Source of the DNA: Phycisphaerae bacterium RAS1
GTDB lineage: Bacteria; Planctomycetota; Phycisphaerae; UBA1845; Fen-1342
DNA: 64,000 bases
Direction: 5' to 3'
Assembly (NCBI GenBank): GCA_007859745.1
Contig: SMLU01000001.1
Span: 558,001 to 622,000 of the forward strand
The first letter of the stretch is position 1, and every line of letters starts with the position of its first letter. The position numbers were made by a program, and so were the translations under genes. Below the pieces are notes generated by a model. The model made no database searches. It worked only from the letters and a program-made list of their open reading frames with translations, and was not told the DNA's origin. Below are positions 8,151-16,906 of the stretch, piece by piece.

Positions 8151-8390
8151 GCGCCTTGACGCCATCCGCCGCACACACCGCCAACACCGCCTGCGCAACA
8201 TCGGTAAAATCCACGATGGCCCTCCTTGGCCAATGGCTCGCAGCAAACCACAGGCCATTGAAACCAAGCACAGGGCCTTTGTCATTTACCCCTTCTGTTG
8301 ACGCCCACCCGCGGAGCCCGCCGGCGCCGACCGGGGATTGCAGCGGCAAGCGCGACAACCGATACTCCTGCGTAAGGAGGAATCGCCCCC

Positions 8391-9296
8391 ATGCCCCGTC
8401 CGCCCGCCTCGTCCCCGCTCGTGCTCGCGGCGCTCCTGCTTTGCGGTTCCGCCGGCTGCCGGCACGGCGGACTCCCGCTGATCAATCTGCTGGGCATCGA
8501 TAAACCGCTAGTGGTAGCGCTCGTCACCGAGAACGTCCTGGAAGCGATCAACCCCTTCACGCCCTATGAGCCGCTGCGGGCGGAGATGACCCGCTCGATG
8601 GGCCGGCAGGTGGCGCTTGACTTGTGCCTGCCGCTGCAGGTCGAGACCGGCCTGGACAATGGCATGTATCACGTCGCGATCCTCTCGCCGGCGGTCTATG
8701 CCCAGCTTCCGCATCGTGAGCGGTACTCCATTCTTGCCGTTCCCGTGGACGAGCGCGGCCGGACCGGGCGATCGGCGCTGCTGATCGCTCCTTTGGACGG
8801 ATCGGTCGGGACGATCGCGGACGTGCGCGGAAAGAGCGTCGCCTTCTGCCGCGCGGACTGCCCGCGTGCACACTTTGCCGCCATCGAATTGCTTAAGCGC
8901 AACGGAATCGAGAAATCCGACCTGGCGCTGGAGGTATTTCCGCTGCCCGGCTCGCTCAAGCACCTCCCCGATTCAGCCGCCGTGATCGAGCACGTCCGCA
9001 GCGGCGGCTCGGCGGCCGGCTTCATCGACGAGGACGCCGCCGGCGATCTGGCCGCGGCGAAACTGAAAGAGGTCGCCCGCACTACGCCGGTGCCCGACCG
9101 GCTCGTCGTCCGTTCGCCGAAGCTGGACGACGCAACGGCGGGCCGCGTGAGCGAGTTCCTGCTGCAAGTCGGCCAGAAGCACGCAGCAGCTCTGAGCGAG
9201 CTGCACCTGAAAGGCTACGCGGCCCCGCCGCCGGAGCTGACGACCGAGTGCATGAAGCTGGCGGCGCCCGGCGGGCAGGCGCCGGAGCCGAAATAG
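8391..9296 (+). CDS. Lipoprotein resembling PhnD-type phosphonate/phosphate-binding proteins
   Basis: 301 residues. A signal peptide ends in a lipobox (SAGC, Cys23), so the mature protein is probably a membrane-anchored lipoprotein. The body resembles a type II periplasmic-binding fold of the PhnD family: VVALVTENVLEAINPFTPYEPL at the N-terminal strand, MGRQVALDLCLPLQVETGLDNGMYHVAILSP, then GTIADVRGKSVAFCRADCPRAHFAAIELLKRNG, which matches the usual DLRGK-xAFxDP-S-SG region with the Ser replaced. AAGFIDEDAA replaces the typical VDAGAV motif. A good RBS (AAGGAGG) precedes it. No ABC permease or ATPase is adjacent, so a sensor or orphan binding role is as likely as transport. Confidence 0.7.
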   Translation: MPRPPASSPLVLAALLLCGSAGCRHGGLPLINLLGIDKPLVVALVTENVLEAINPFTPYEPLRAEMTRSMGRQVALDLCLPLQVETGLDNGMYHVAILSPAVYAQLPHRERYSILAVPVDERGRTGRSALLIAPLDGSVGTIADVRGKSVAFCRADCPRAHFAAIELLKRNGIEKSDLALEVFPLPGSLKHLPDSAAVIEHVRSGGSAAGFIDEDAAGDLAAAKLKEVARTTPVPDRLVVRSPKLDDATAGRVSEFLLQVGQKHAAALSELHLKGYAAPPPELTTECMKLAAPGGQAPEPK

Positions 9297-9338
9297 CCGC
9301 CGCAATCGCTTCGCGGCAGCCTGATCGAGGTGTGCGGC

Positions 9339-10568
9339 ATGTCGCTGGTGACGCGGCTGGTGTGCGTGCAGTGCTCCGGGCAGACCGCGGCCGAGGGTCC
9401 GTGGACTTGCCCGACGTGCGGTCCGGATGAGGGGATTCTGGATGTGCAATTCGACCTGCCAAGAGCCCGCGCGACGCTGACGCGGGCGAGCCTGGCGCAG
9501 CGCGAGCGATCACACTGGCGCTACCGCGAGCTGCTCCCCATCGATGCCAAATCGTTCGTGCCGGCCAGCGTCGGCTGGACGCCGCTGATCGAGGCGCCGC
9601 GGCTGGCAAAGGCGCTGGGCGTGCGGCGCGTGCGTCTGAAGGACGAGGGACGGAACCCGACCGGCTCGTTCAAGGACCGGCCCAGCAGCGTCGCCGTGAA
9701 TCACGCGCTGGCCCGCGGCGCCGCGACCGTGGCGTGCGCCTCGACCGGCAACGCGGCCAGCAGCCTGGCGGGCTGCGCGGCGGCGGCCGGGCTGGCGTGC
9801 AACATCTTCGTGTCGAAGCTGGTCCCGGACGCGAAGCTGGCCCAACTCCTGGCGTACGGGGCGCGGGTCTTCAAAGTTATGGGCAGTTACGCCGATGCGT
9901 ACGAGCTGTGCAGCCGGGCGTGTGCGCGCTACGGCTGGTACAACCGGAACGCCGCGGTAAACCCCTGGCTGGTGGAGGGCAAGAAAACCGGCGGGCTGGA
10001 GGTCGCCGAGCAGTGCGCAGACGACCCGCCCGACTGGGTGGCGTGCAGCGTCGGCGACGGCTGCTCCATCGCCGGCGTGCACAAGGGGCTGGCACAGATG
10101 CGTGAGATTGGCGTGATCGACTGGCGGACGAGGATGCTCGGTGTGCAGGCGGAGAGGGCCGCGCCGATTCTCCGCGCGTCTCGCGAGGGACGGCTGGATC
10201 GCAGCGGGACGGGCGGGACCTATGCCGACAGCATCGACGTGCCCGTGCCGCGCAATTGGCGCAAGGCCGTAAACGCGGTACGCGAGAGCGGCGGAGCGTT
10301 CGTCGCGGTGAGCGACGAGAAGATCATGGAAGCAGTGCGCCTGACCGGGGCGCTCACCGGCGTTTTCGCTGAACCGGCGGCGGGCGCGGCGGCGGCGGGC
10401 GTATCTGAAGCCCGGCGGCACGGCGTGCTGAGCGAAACGAGCGACGTGGTTGTGATGATCACGGGCAACGGGCTGAAGGACGTTGCGGGCGCGCTGCGGG
10501 CCGTCGGCAAGCCGCACGAAATTCCGCCCGAGTTTGACGCCGTTGTTCGGGTCGTTGAGGCGGGTTGA
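9339..10568 (+). CDS. thrC: Threonine synthase
   Basis: 409 residues from ATG 9339 (MSLVTRLVCVQCSG), with GAGG 8 bp upstream; a GTG at 9330 is an alternative. It is a PLP enzyme converting O-phosphohomoserine to threonine. An N-terminal zinc-ribbon-like segment (CVQC...CPTC) precedes the catalytic domain. The PLP lysine lies in NPTGSFKDRP, and the substrate-binding segment ACASTGNAASSLAGCAAAAG and the glycine motif SVGDGCSIAGVHKG are intact. The gene is convergent with the kinase gene at 10691, and a perfect 26-bp palindrome separates the two stops. Confidence 0.93.
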   Translation: MSLVTRLVCVQCSGQTAAEGPWTCPTCGPDEGILDVQFDLPRARATLTRASLAQRERSHWRYRELLPIDAKSFVPASVGWTPLIEAPRLAKALGVRRVRLKDEGRNPTGSFKDRPSSVAVNHALARGAATVACASTGNAASSLAGCAAAAGLACNIFVSKLVPDAKLAQLLAYGARVFKVMGSYADAYELCSRACARYGWYNRNAAVNPWLVEGKKTGGLEVAEQCADDPPDWVACSVGDGCSIAGVHKGLAQMREIGVIDWRTRMLGVQAERAAPILRASREGRLDRSGTGGTYADSIDVPVPRNWRKAVNAVRESGGAFVAVSDEKIMEAVRLTGALTGVFAEPAAGAAAAGVSEARRHGVLSETSDVVVMITGNGLKDVAGALRAVGKPHEIPPEFDAVVRVVEAG

Positions 10569-10611
10569 TTCGCGGGCGGGCGACCCCCGGGGCCATGGCC
10601 GGTCCCAGGTT

Positions 10612-10670
10612 AGAACGCGAAGCGCGAGCGAGCGCCTGCGCAAGAGGCGCTCGCTCGCGCTTCGCGTTCT
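10612..10670. terminator. Perfect 26-bp palindrome between convergent genes (AACGCGAAGCG family)
   Basis: Arms 10612-10637 and 10645-10670 are exact complements with a 7-nt loop. It lies between thrC (plus, stop 10568) and the kinase gene (minus, stop 10691), and probably acts as a bidirectional terminator. A related palindrome (22-bp stem) sits between the convergent genes at 46970-47027, and a weaker one at 45116-45164. No T-tract follows. Confidence 0.75.
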
Positions 10671-10690
10671 GACGAGGGCGTGAAGTCGAC

Positions 10691-13213
10691 TCAGGCAGGC
10701 GAACCGCGCCGCGCGCTCCATGCCGCGGCGTCGTCCGGTCGCCCCCACTCGTTGTACAGATCGACCAGATCGCGGATGACGCGGTCGCGCTCCGCCGCGC
10801 CGGCAGAGCCCAGGGCGGAAAACTCGCAATAGGCCTCGTAAAGCAGCGGCTCGGCTTCTTCGAACCGGCTCTGCCGCAGCAGCGCCACGCCGACCTTGCG
10901 CCGCGCCTCCGCAATCGCCGCGTGACCGGCGGGCATGCTCCGCAGACGAATGTCCAGCGCTTCGCGAAAGACGGCCTCGGCCTCCGCGAATCGGCGCGCG
11001 TCCGCGTAGATCAGGCCGAGATTGTTGAGCGACGTAGCCAATTCCGGATGATCCGGTTCGAGCGTCGCCTGCCGCCGCGCGAGTACATCCAGCGCCAGCG
11101 CCTCGGCGTCATCGGGCCGATTCAGCTTGCGGAGCAGCGCGACGCGGTTGTTCTCCGCGGTCGTCGTCAGCGGGTGGTCGTCGCCATAAAGCCGTCGGAA
11201 TGCCTCGGCCGCGGCAGAGAACAGCGGCTCGGCCTCGGCGAACTGCCCCAGGTAGAAACGGCAGGTTCCGCGGTTGTTGATGATCGTCGCCGCGTCCGGA
11301 TGGTCAGGCCCGTGCGCCCGCACGATCTGCTCATGCGCCGTGGCGAATTGCACATCCGCCTGCTCGTAGCGTTTCTGCCGCAAGTAAAGGACCGCCAGCG
11401 CGTTGTTGGCAACGCCGAGCAGGCCGTCGCCGGCGTCGTGCTCGATGAACCCGCGCAGCGCCGCGTCGAGCGCCGCCTCGGAGTCGTCCAGCCGTCCCAG
11501 CTCGCGCAACGCGACGCCGCGCTGCAGCGCGTGCCTCGCTGCCAGCAGCGGAAAGTCGGCTGACTCCCGCATCACCGTCTCGGCCATGCCGTCCGCGAGC
11601 GATCGAGCCTCGTCATACCGCCCGCGCAGAACCAGCAACTCGACCCGCTGAAGCCGGGCGCGCAGCACAGCCTCGGAATCCTCCGGTTGTTGCGACGTCA
11701 GCAGCGCCAGCGCCTGCTCGAAATAAGCGTCGGCCTCGGGGTAAGCCCCCAGCGACTGATACGCTTCGCCCAGCGCATCGCAAAACGCCGCGCGCAGCGC
11801 CGGGCGCTCCTCCAGCTTCGCATCCAGGAGGCGTTTCGCCCCGCGATCGAGCGCTTCGCGGAGGGTGAGCGTCTTTCCGCCGGTTTGTGCGGGGTCGGCG
11901 GCTTTGAAGAGCGAGAGGACAAAATCGCGAATCTCATCCGCCTCGGCCGCGCTGGATTCGGCCTGCTGGCGCGCCTCGCCCTCGGTTTGCAGGGCCGCGG
12001 CGAGCTGCCGGCTGCGCTGCTGCTCGGCCGCTTCCGCGAGTTGAGCGCGGTCGCGCTGCCGCGCGGCGTCGCGCCACAGCCACAGCGACACGGTCAGGCC
12101 CACGGCCACGATCGCGATCAGCAGCGAGGCGGCGCCCACCAGCGCCGCATGCCGCGCCAGCAGCTTGCGAGCCAGATAGGCCGACGAATCGCGCTTGGCC
12201 TCGATCGGCTCGTTCGCGACGTAGCGGCGCAGATCGGCGCTGAGCGCGCCGGCGGACTGGTAGCGGCGCTCCGGCTCTTTGGCCAGGGCGCGTTGCAGAA
12301 TCGTTTCAAGCTCGTGGCCGATCGCCGGGTTCAGTCCCCGCGCCGACGCGGGCGGGGCGGAGGCGATGCGCGACGCCAGCTCGCGCGAGCTGCCGCGCAC
12401 CTCGTACGGGAAGCGTCCGGTGAGCAGTTGATACAGAATGACGCCCAGCGAGTACACGTCGGTGCGGATGTCGACCTGCGGCTCGCCTGCGGCCTGCTCC
12501 GGGCTGGCGTAGGGCAGCGTCCCCAGGAATTGTCCCGTTTCCGTGGCGGCCGAAGACCCGTCCGACGCGCCGCGCGTGCTCTTGGCCAGACCGAAGTCGA
12601 GCACGTAGGGCGCGCCGTCCGGCGTCACACGGACGTTGCTGGGCTTCAAATCGCGATGCACCACACCCGCCAGGTGGGCCGCGTTGACCGCGTCGCACAC
12701 GCGCGCAAACAGCTCTATCGTCCCGCGCAGCGCATCGCGGCGGCGCCCGCGCGCGGACGGCGGCGCCGCGGCGTTCTTGCGGACGAACGCATCGAGCGGC
12801 TCGCCTGGGATGAAATCCATGACGACGTAGTCGCACCCAAGCTCGCAGCCGCTTTCGATCACGGTCACGATGCTCGGATGCCGCAACCCGCCCAGAATCT
12901 CCACCTCGCGCTCGAACCGCGCCCGATCCCGCGGCGTCGTGAACGGCCCGTCGCGAAGCACCTTGATCGCGACGGTGCGCTTGGTGCCCGCCTGCGTCGC
13001 CGTGTAGACGATGCCCTGCCCGCCGCGCCCGAACTCGCGCAGGTTCTGATAGCGGCCGCGCCACAAGGCGGCCGGCGGTCCGTCGCCCGCGCCGCGTGCG
13101 GCAACACCCGGCGATGCCGAACCGTCGCCAAGCCGCTCGGCCTGGCGGCGAGCCGCCGCGATGAGATCGGCGTTGGACTGCGAGTCGGCGCCGTCGGGCG
13201 AGCGCGGAGTCAT
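10691..13213 (-). CDS. Ser/Thr protein kinase with transmembrane segment and TPR repeats
   Basis: 840 residues. The Hanks-type kinase domain spans about 55-335, with GRGGQG (62-67), VAIK with catalytic Lys84, HRDLKPSN with Asp188, DFG at 206-208, and the GTLPYASPEQ activation-loop end, so it should be active. One transmembrane helix lies at about 357-379. The C-terminal half (about 430-840) is a run of tetratricopeptide repeats with recurrent ALxIRLxxxxxxHP-like units of the kinesin-light-chain type. It would place the kinase in the cytoplasm and the TPRs outside it. The next gene upstream, 58 bp away on the same strand, is an ECF-type sigma factor, a pairing common in planctomycetes. Confidence 0.93.
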   Translation of the reverse strand: MTPRSPDGADSQSNADLIAAARRQAERLGDGSASPGVAARGAGDGPPAALWRGRYQNLREFGRGGQGIVYTATQAGTKRTVAIKVLRDGPFTTPRDRARFEREVEILGGLRHPSIVTVIESGCELGCDYVVMDFIPGEPLDAFVRKNAAAPPSARGRRRDALRGTIELFARVCDAVNAAHLAGVVHRDLKPSNVRVTPDGAPYVLDFGLAKSTRGASDGSSAATETGQFLGTLPYASPEQAAGEPQVDIRTDVYSLGVILYQLLTGRFPYEVRGSSRELASRIASAPPASARGLNPAIGHELETILQRALAKEPERRYQSAGALSADLRRYVANEPIEAKRDSSAYLARKLLARHAALVGAASLLIAIVAVGLTVSLWLWRDAARQRDRAQLAEAAEQQRSRQLAAALQTEGEARQQAESSAAEADEIRDFVLSLFKAADPAQTGGKTLTLREALDRGAKRLLDAKLEERPALRAAFCDALGEAYQSLGAYPEADAYFEQALALLTSQQPEDSEAVLRARLQRVELLVLRGRYDEARSLADGMAETVMRESADFPLLAARHALQRGVALRELGRLDDSEAALDAALRGFIEHDAGDGLLGVANNALAVLYLRQKRYEQADVQFATAHEQIVRAHGPDHPDAATIINNRGTCRFYLGQFAEAEPLFSAAAEAFRRLYGDDHPLTTTAENNRVALLRKLNRPDDAEALALDVLARRQATLEPDHPELATSLNNLGLIYADARRFAEAEAVFREALDIRLRSMPAGHAAIAEARRKVGVALLRQSRFEEAEPLLYEAYCEFSALGSAGAAERDRVIRDLVDLYNEWGRPDDAAAWSARRGSPA

Positions 13214-13271
13214 CGGTGGCGTTTCCTGCGCGGGTTTCGGTTACGCTCCTAGCGAACGGGTGACGAAAAAC

Positions 13272-13886
13272 TCACGCCTGCGGCGCAGAAAAATCCAAAA
13301 CGCCGCTCAGGACCTCGCGCAGCCGTTCGAGGGCACGGGCCCGCAGCATGAAAACCGCCCCGACCGAGCGGCTCATCAGCCCGGCCACGTCTTCGGGGCT
13401 GCGGCCTTCCAGCTCGTAGAATTGGATGACGCGGCGGTAGTCTTCCGGGAGGCGCGCCAGTCCCCCGAGCACGAGATCACGCAGCTCTTCACGCATCATC
13501 GTGCGGCTGGGCGTCGTGCTCGTCCAGCCCAGGAGCGCCGCGAGATTGGCGGCCGAATCGCTGGGGTCGGCGTCCGCCCGGCGGGCCTCCTGCGGCCGGC
13601 GGGCGCGGACGCCGCGAAGAACGTCCGTCAGGTTGTTGTCCATGATCCGCGCCAGCCAGGCCCCGAACGCGCCGGCGCCGCGGTACTCGAAGCGGCTGAT
13701 TCGCAGAAATGCTTCCAGAAAGGTGACTTGCAGCACGTCCTCGGCGTCAACCATGGCCAGGCCGTCGCCGCGGATGCGGGCGATGCAGCGAGCCCGCAAG
13801 CCCGGCGCCGCCTCCGCCAACAGCGCGGCGAGAGCGTCGTTATTGCCGCCGCGGGCGAGTTCGACTTGTTCCTGCTCTTCGGCCAC
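13272..13886 (-). CDS. RNA polymerase sigma factor, ECF-like
   Basis: 204 residues from GTG 13886. Region 2 contains DAEDVLQVTFLEAFLRISRFEYRG (about 50-73) and GAFGAWLARIMDNNLTDVLR. Region 4 contains the helix-turn-helix LEGRSPEDVAGLMSRSVGAVFMLRARALERLREVL. A 30-residue linker includes RRADADPSDSAANLA. It is immediately upstream of the kinase-TPR gene and probably co-transcribed with it; the kinase may modulate this sigma factor, which is inference. No zinc-binding anti-sigma gene is adjacent. Confidence 0.88.
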   Translation of the reverse strand: MAEEQEQVELARGGNNDALAALLAEAAPGLRARCIARIRGDGLAMVDAEDVLQVTFLEAFLRISRFEYRGAGAFGAWLARIMDNNLTDVLRGVRARRPQEARRADADPSDSAANLAALLGWTSTTPSRTMMREELRDLVLGGLARLPEDYRRVIQFYELEGRSPEDVAGLMSRSVGAVFMLRARALERLREVLSGVLDFSAPQA

Positions 13887-14042
13887 GTCCGGTCCTGTGC
13901 CCTGATTCGCCGCAGCAGCGACGCCCGGCGCGATCGCGCAACACCCGTTGCTTACCTCGTTATTGTATCGTGGCGACCGCGCGATCGGGCGGAATGCGGA
14001 CGAGCGCCACGGTTTCGGTACGGCGCGCGTTGATGCCTGGTG

Positions 14043-14108
14043 GGGGACCGGCCTCTGGCCGGTCTCGCTCTGGTCAGACCGACAAAGACCGGCCGGAGGC
14101 CGGTCCCC
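14043..14108. repeat. Palindrome (GGGGACCGGCCTC family)
   Basis: Arms 14043-14065 and 14086-14108 pair over 23 bp with one mismatch. It lies in the 322-bp gap between the sigma-factor gene and the dockerin gene, which holds no gene. The gap also contains a terminator-like hairpin at 14141-14172. Confidence 0.7.
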
Positions 14109-14140
14109 GAAATAGGGGAGGCGACCCCAGCTAAACGACA

Positions 14141-14172
14141 GAAGCCCGCGCCGAGGAACCGGCGCGGGCTTC
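14141..14172 (-). terminator. Hairpin downstream of the dockerin-protein gene
   Basis: Stem GAAGCCCGCGCCG with its exact complement CGGCGCGGGCTTC and a loop of about six bases, starting about 36 bp beyond the minus-strand stop at 14209. The position suits a transcription terminator for that gene, although no clear U-tract follows. Confidence 0.7.
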
Positions 14173-14208
14173 GCATTGACGAATGTCAGACGGTCAACCG
14201 GTAATCGA

Positions 14209-15705
14209 CTAGCCGCCGATCGCCGCGACGAACGGATTGATATCGAGGATATCAGCCGCGCCGTCGTTGTTCAGGTCGCCCAGCAGGATATCGCAGGTCG
14301 GGTACGTGGCGGCGTAGCCGGCCGGATCAGCCAGAGCGAGCGTGAAGGCGTTGATGTCGAGGATGTCGACGTTGCCGTCGCAATTCATGTCGCCCGGAGA
14401 GGCCGGACCCTTGCCCGCCATCACGACCGAATCGGCCGTCTTGAAGCGGCCGAGCGACCAGATGCGGTCGATCGGCGGGCCCTTGGCGTCGAAGCGGAAG
14501 TTGTACATGGTGCCGAAACGCAGGGCGTTGGCGTTCGGGTTGCCCGCAAACGTCGTGGTGCTCCAGTCGAGCAGCCCGCCGGCGCCGGCATTGTCGGGCC
14601 AGTCCGTCAGGTCGTAGGGCATTCCGGCGCTGTGGTAGGAGACGTCCTTGAAGCCGATGTTCATCAGCGGGGACGTTCCGACCGGGACGCTCACCTGGCG
14701 CAGCGACGAATCGGAGTTGATGTTGAAGATCGCGATTTCGTAGTGGTACCAGCCGGGCATGCCGCTGATCTGGTTGACGCGGTAGCCGACGCGGAAGCGC
14801 CCGTCGGAAACATCCACATCCTGCAGCACCACGGTGGGATCGACGATACCGACGCCGCCGCCATGGGCGCGCCAGGCGTTGATCGCGGGTTCCTGCCGCG
14901 TGATGGTCCCGGTGAAACCGAGGGCATAGCCGCCGCCCGTGAAGGCGCCGACGTTCAGCCGCTTGTAGGAGGCGTTGTTGTTGTCGTTGTTGGCGGTCGC
15001 GTCGTCGTTCGAGACGTAGTGACCTTCGCCGAAGAAGAGGGCGCCGGGGTTCAGGGCCGGATTGAGGTCGTCGTTGTTGATCTGAATGCGGCCGTCAAGC
15101 GTGCCGCTTCCGGGCGTGGGGTGATTCTGCGGGAAGACGCCCGTGGTCGGGTTGACGACCCACTTCGGACCCAGCAGGCTCTGCGAGCCGTTACGGTCGG
15201 CCGTGTAGGGGTCGGAACAGCCCACGCCGAGGTGATCGCAGCAGCCGCCGCAATAGGGCGTGCAGGAGCCGCACACGCCGCCCTGGAGGGCGCAGAACGA
15301 CCACTTCATCCAACCCTGGCCGAGTTGCTCGAAGCGGCCGGCCTTCAGGCGATAGATGTTTTGCGAAATGACGGGGTGGAAGGGCGTGCCGTCGATCCAC
15401 TGGAGCGGAATCGTGCCGATGTTGCACGACGTGGTTCCGATCGAGTAGGACGTGACGGTGCCCACCGTACCCCACTTGCGCGGGCCGGACATTTCACCGA
15501 CAATGACGTCGGCGCCGGCGGACTGAATGATGCCGACAAACTCGCCTTCCTGGGAGATCAGCTTCTCTTCATTGCTCCAGTTCTCAACCGGAACGGAGCC
15601 GTCCGTCTCATCCGCAGCCTGCGTCGCGGTCGGCGTCGTGTTCGCCGCGGTGAACGCATAGATGAAGAGAGACAGACACGCGGGTGTACACAGCCAGAAT
15701 TTCAT
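14209..15705 (-). CDS. Secreted protein with C-terminal dockerin-type repeats
   Basis: 498 residues from ATG 15705 (MKFWLCTPACLSL), preceded by GGAGG. A signal peptide covers about the first 20-30 residues. The central body is not assigned; it has a Cys-rich patch (CGSCTPYCGGCCDHLGVGC, about residue 180-200) and many aromatic/Asn-rich strands, consistent with an extracellular beta-rich protein. The last 60 residues carry two dockerin-like calcium-binding repeats, GDMNCDGNVDILDINAF and GDLNNDGAADILDINPF. Planctomycetes use such repeats on many secreted proteins without a classical cellulosome. No PEP-CTERM tail follows, so the exosortase in this window is not its obvious processor. Confidence 0.85.
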   Translation of the reverse strand: MKFWLCTPACLSLFIYAFTAANTTPTATQAADETDGSVPVENWSNEEKLISQEGEFVGIIQSAGADVIVGEMSGPRKWGTVGTVTSYSIGTTSCNIGTIPLQWIDGTPFHPVISQNIYRLKAGRFEQLGQGWMKWSFCALQGGVCGSCTPYCGGCCDHLGVGCSDPYTADRNGSQSLLGPKWVVNPTTGVFPQNHPTPGSGTLDGRIQINNDDLNPALNPGALFFGEGHYVSNDDATANNDNNNASYKRLNVGAFTGGGYALGFTGTITRQEPAINAWRAHGGGVGIVDPTVVLQDVDVSDGRFRVGYRVNQISGMPGWYHYEIAIFNINSDSSLRQVSVPVGTSPLMNIGFKDVSYHSAGMPYDLTDWPDNAGAGGLLDWSTTTFAGNPNANALRFGTMYNFRFDAKGPPIDRIWSLGRFKTADSVVMAGKGPASPGDMNCDGNVDILDINAFTLALADPAGYAATYPTCDILLGDLNNDGAADILDINPFVAAIGG

Positions 15706-16049
15706 CCCATTCCTCCAGGGACAAGAGAAAAGATGCATTGTCCAAAGATTAGGTCGCCCATCCCGAGGCGATCCCAGCAGCGGCTCCTTGGCGACGACTA
15801 GTATATCGCGCGGTGATTTCCAGCGGAAGAATAATCTTCACAGAATGTGCGGAGCTTGCAGACGTTTGCCGCGTGCGCGCCCGCCGCCGCACGCAAGGTC
15901 TTATAACTTACAGCGCTTCGCGCTTGCGTATGGACCGTCCGCGTGTTAAAAGCCCGCGGCGCGGGCTGGGCTGGGTATCGTCGCAGAGCGGGCCGTGGGC
16001 CGACGCTCGTCGCTCCCCTGCACCTGCGTGTGCCCTGCCGGAGGAACAC
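15706..16049. other. Divergent intergenic region
   Basis: 344 bp between the minus-strand dockerin gene and the plus-strand histone-like gene. It should hold promoters for both. No strong consensus box, repeat or small gene was recognised. Confidence 0.4.
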
Positions 16050-16253
16050 ATGGAGGAGTACCAGAAACTCAAGCAACTCGTCGAAGAGGTCGCCGACGAC
16101 GTCTATAAGGCTGCGGGTGGAAACAAAGCCGCCGGCACCCGCGTGCGCAAGGCCATGCAGGACATCAAGAGCATGGCTCAGTCCGTTCGCGAGAAAATCC
16201 TCACGCTCCGCGAATCGGAACAGCCACCCGGCCCGCCCGCCGGAGCGTCCTGA
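16050..16253 (+). CDS. Histone H1/Hc1-like DNA-binding protein
   Basis: 67 residues from ATG 16050 (MEEYQKLKQLVEEV), preceded by GGAGGAACAC. The sequence EEVADDVYKAAGGNKAAGTRVRKAMQDIKSMAQ is split here as DDVYKAAGGNKAAGTRVRK and AMQDIKSMAQSVREKIL; both match the N-terminal part of chlamydial and planctomycete Hc1-like histones. The Lys-rich tail of longer members is missing; it ends in a short Pro-rich tail. It is a probable nucleoid-associated protein. A longer frame beginning at 15813 adds an Arg-rich lead without support. Confidence 0.85.
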   Translation: MEEYQKLKQLVEEVADDVYKAAGGNKAAGTRVRKAMQDIKSMAQSVREKILTLRESEQPPGPPAGAS

Positions 16254-16367
16254 GCTCTGCCGCCTGCGGATCGGGGTGCGCGACAAAACCGCGCGACATG
16301 CAGGGGGTGCAGAGTGAGCGAGCGGCGTGGTACGCCGAGTTGCCGTCCAATCCTTGCGGAGTAGGCA

Positions 16368-16841
16368 GTGCCCCCACCGGCGATACTTGATCCGGCTATG
16401 CTCGATTTGTCTCACATCGTCGTCGATCGAGCTGGGATCATGGAGCTCAATCCGCAACGGTTCGAATTGCAGTTGCTGGATGCAGTCGTCCTGCTGGATG
16501 ACGAGCGCGGCGTGTTCGCCGGCTACCACGACCTCTCGCCGGACGCCTGGTGGGCCCGCGGTCACATCCCGGGGCGTCCGCTGTTTCCTGGAGTGCTGAT
16601 GATCGAGAGCGCCGCGCAGCTCGCCGGGTTTGCCTACCAGCGGCGCTTCAAGTCGGGCCGCTTCCTGGGCTTTGCGGGCGTGGATTCGGTGAAGTTCCGC
16701 GATACCATCGTCCCGCCGGCGCGCTTCGTCGTCGTCGGAAAAGCACTCGAACACAAAACGCGCCGCACGATCACGCAAGCCCAGGGGTTCGTCGGCACGA
16801 CCATGGTCTTCGAAGCGGTGATCACGGGAATGCCGGTCTGA
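16368..16841 (+). CDS. 3-hydroxyacyl-ACP dehydratase, FabZ/FabA-like
   Basis: 157 residues from GTG 16368 (ATG 16398 is an alternative). It has the hot-dog-fold signature of the family: YHDLSPDAWWARGHIPGRPLFPGVLMIESAAQLAGF, given here in parts as GHIPGRPLFPGV with the catalytic His and LMIESAAQLAGF on the central helix. FLGFAGVDSVKFRDTIVPP forms the next strand. Such proteins dehydrate 3-hydroxyacyl-ACP in fatty-acid synthesis, or serve in polyketide and special lipid routes. The neighbours are not fatty-acid genes, so the pathway is open. Confidence 0.85.
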   Translation: MPPPAILDPAMLDLSHIVVDRAGIMELNPQRFELQLLDAVVLLDDERGVFAGYHDLSPDAWWARGHIPGRPLFPGVLMIESAAQLAGFAYQRRFKSGRFLGFAGVDSVKFRDTIVPPARFVVVGKALEHKTRRTITQAQGFVGTTMVFEAVITGMPV

Positions 16842-16906
16842 CCCTGTAACGAGTCGCCGGCGGGTTCGAGGACAACGCTCAGCCGTTCAACATCGGATCG
16901 TCGCTG

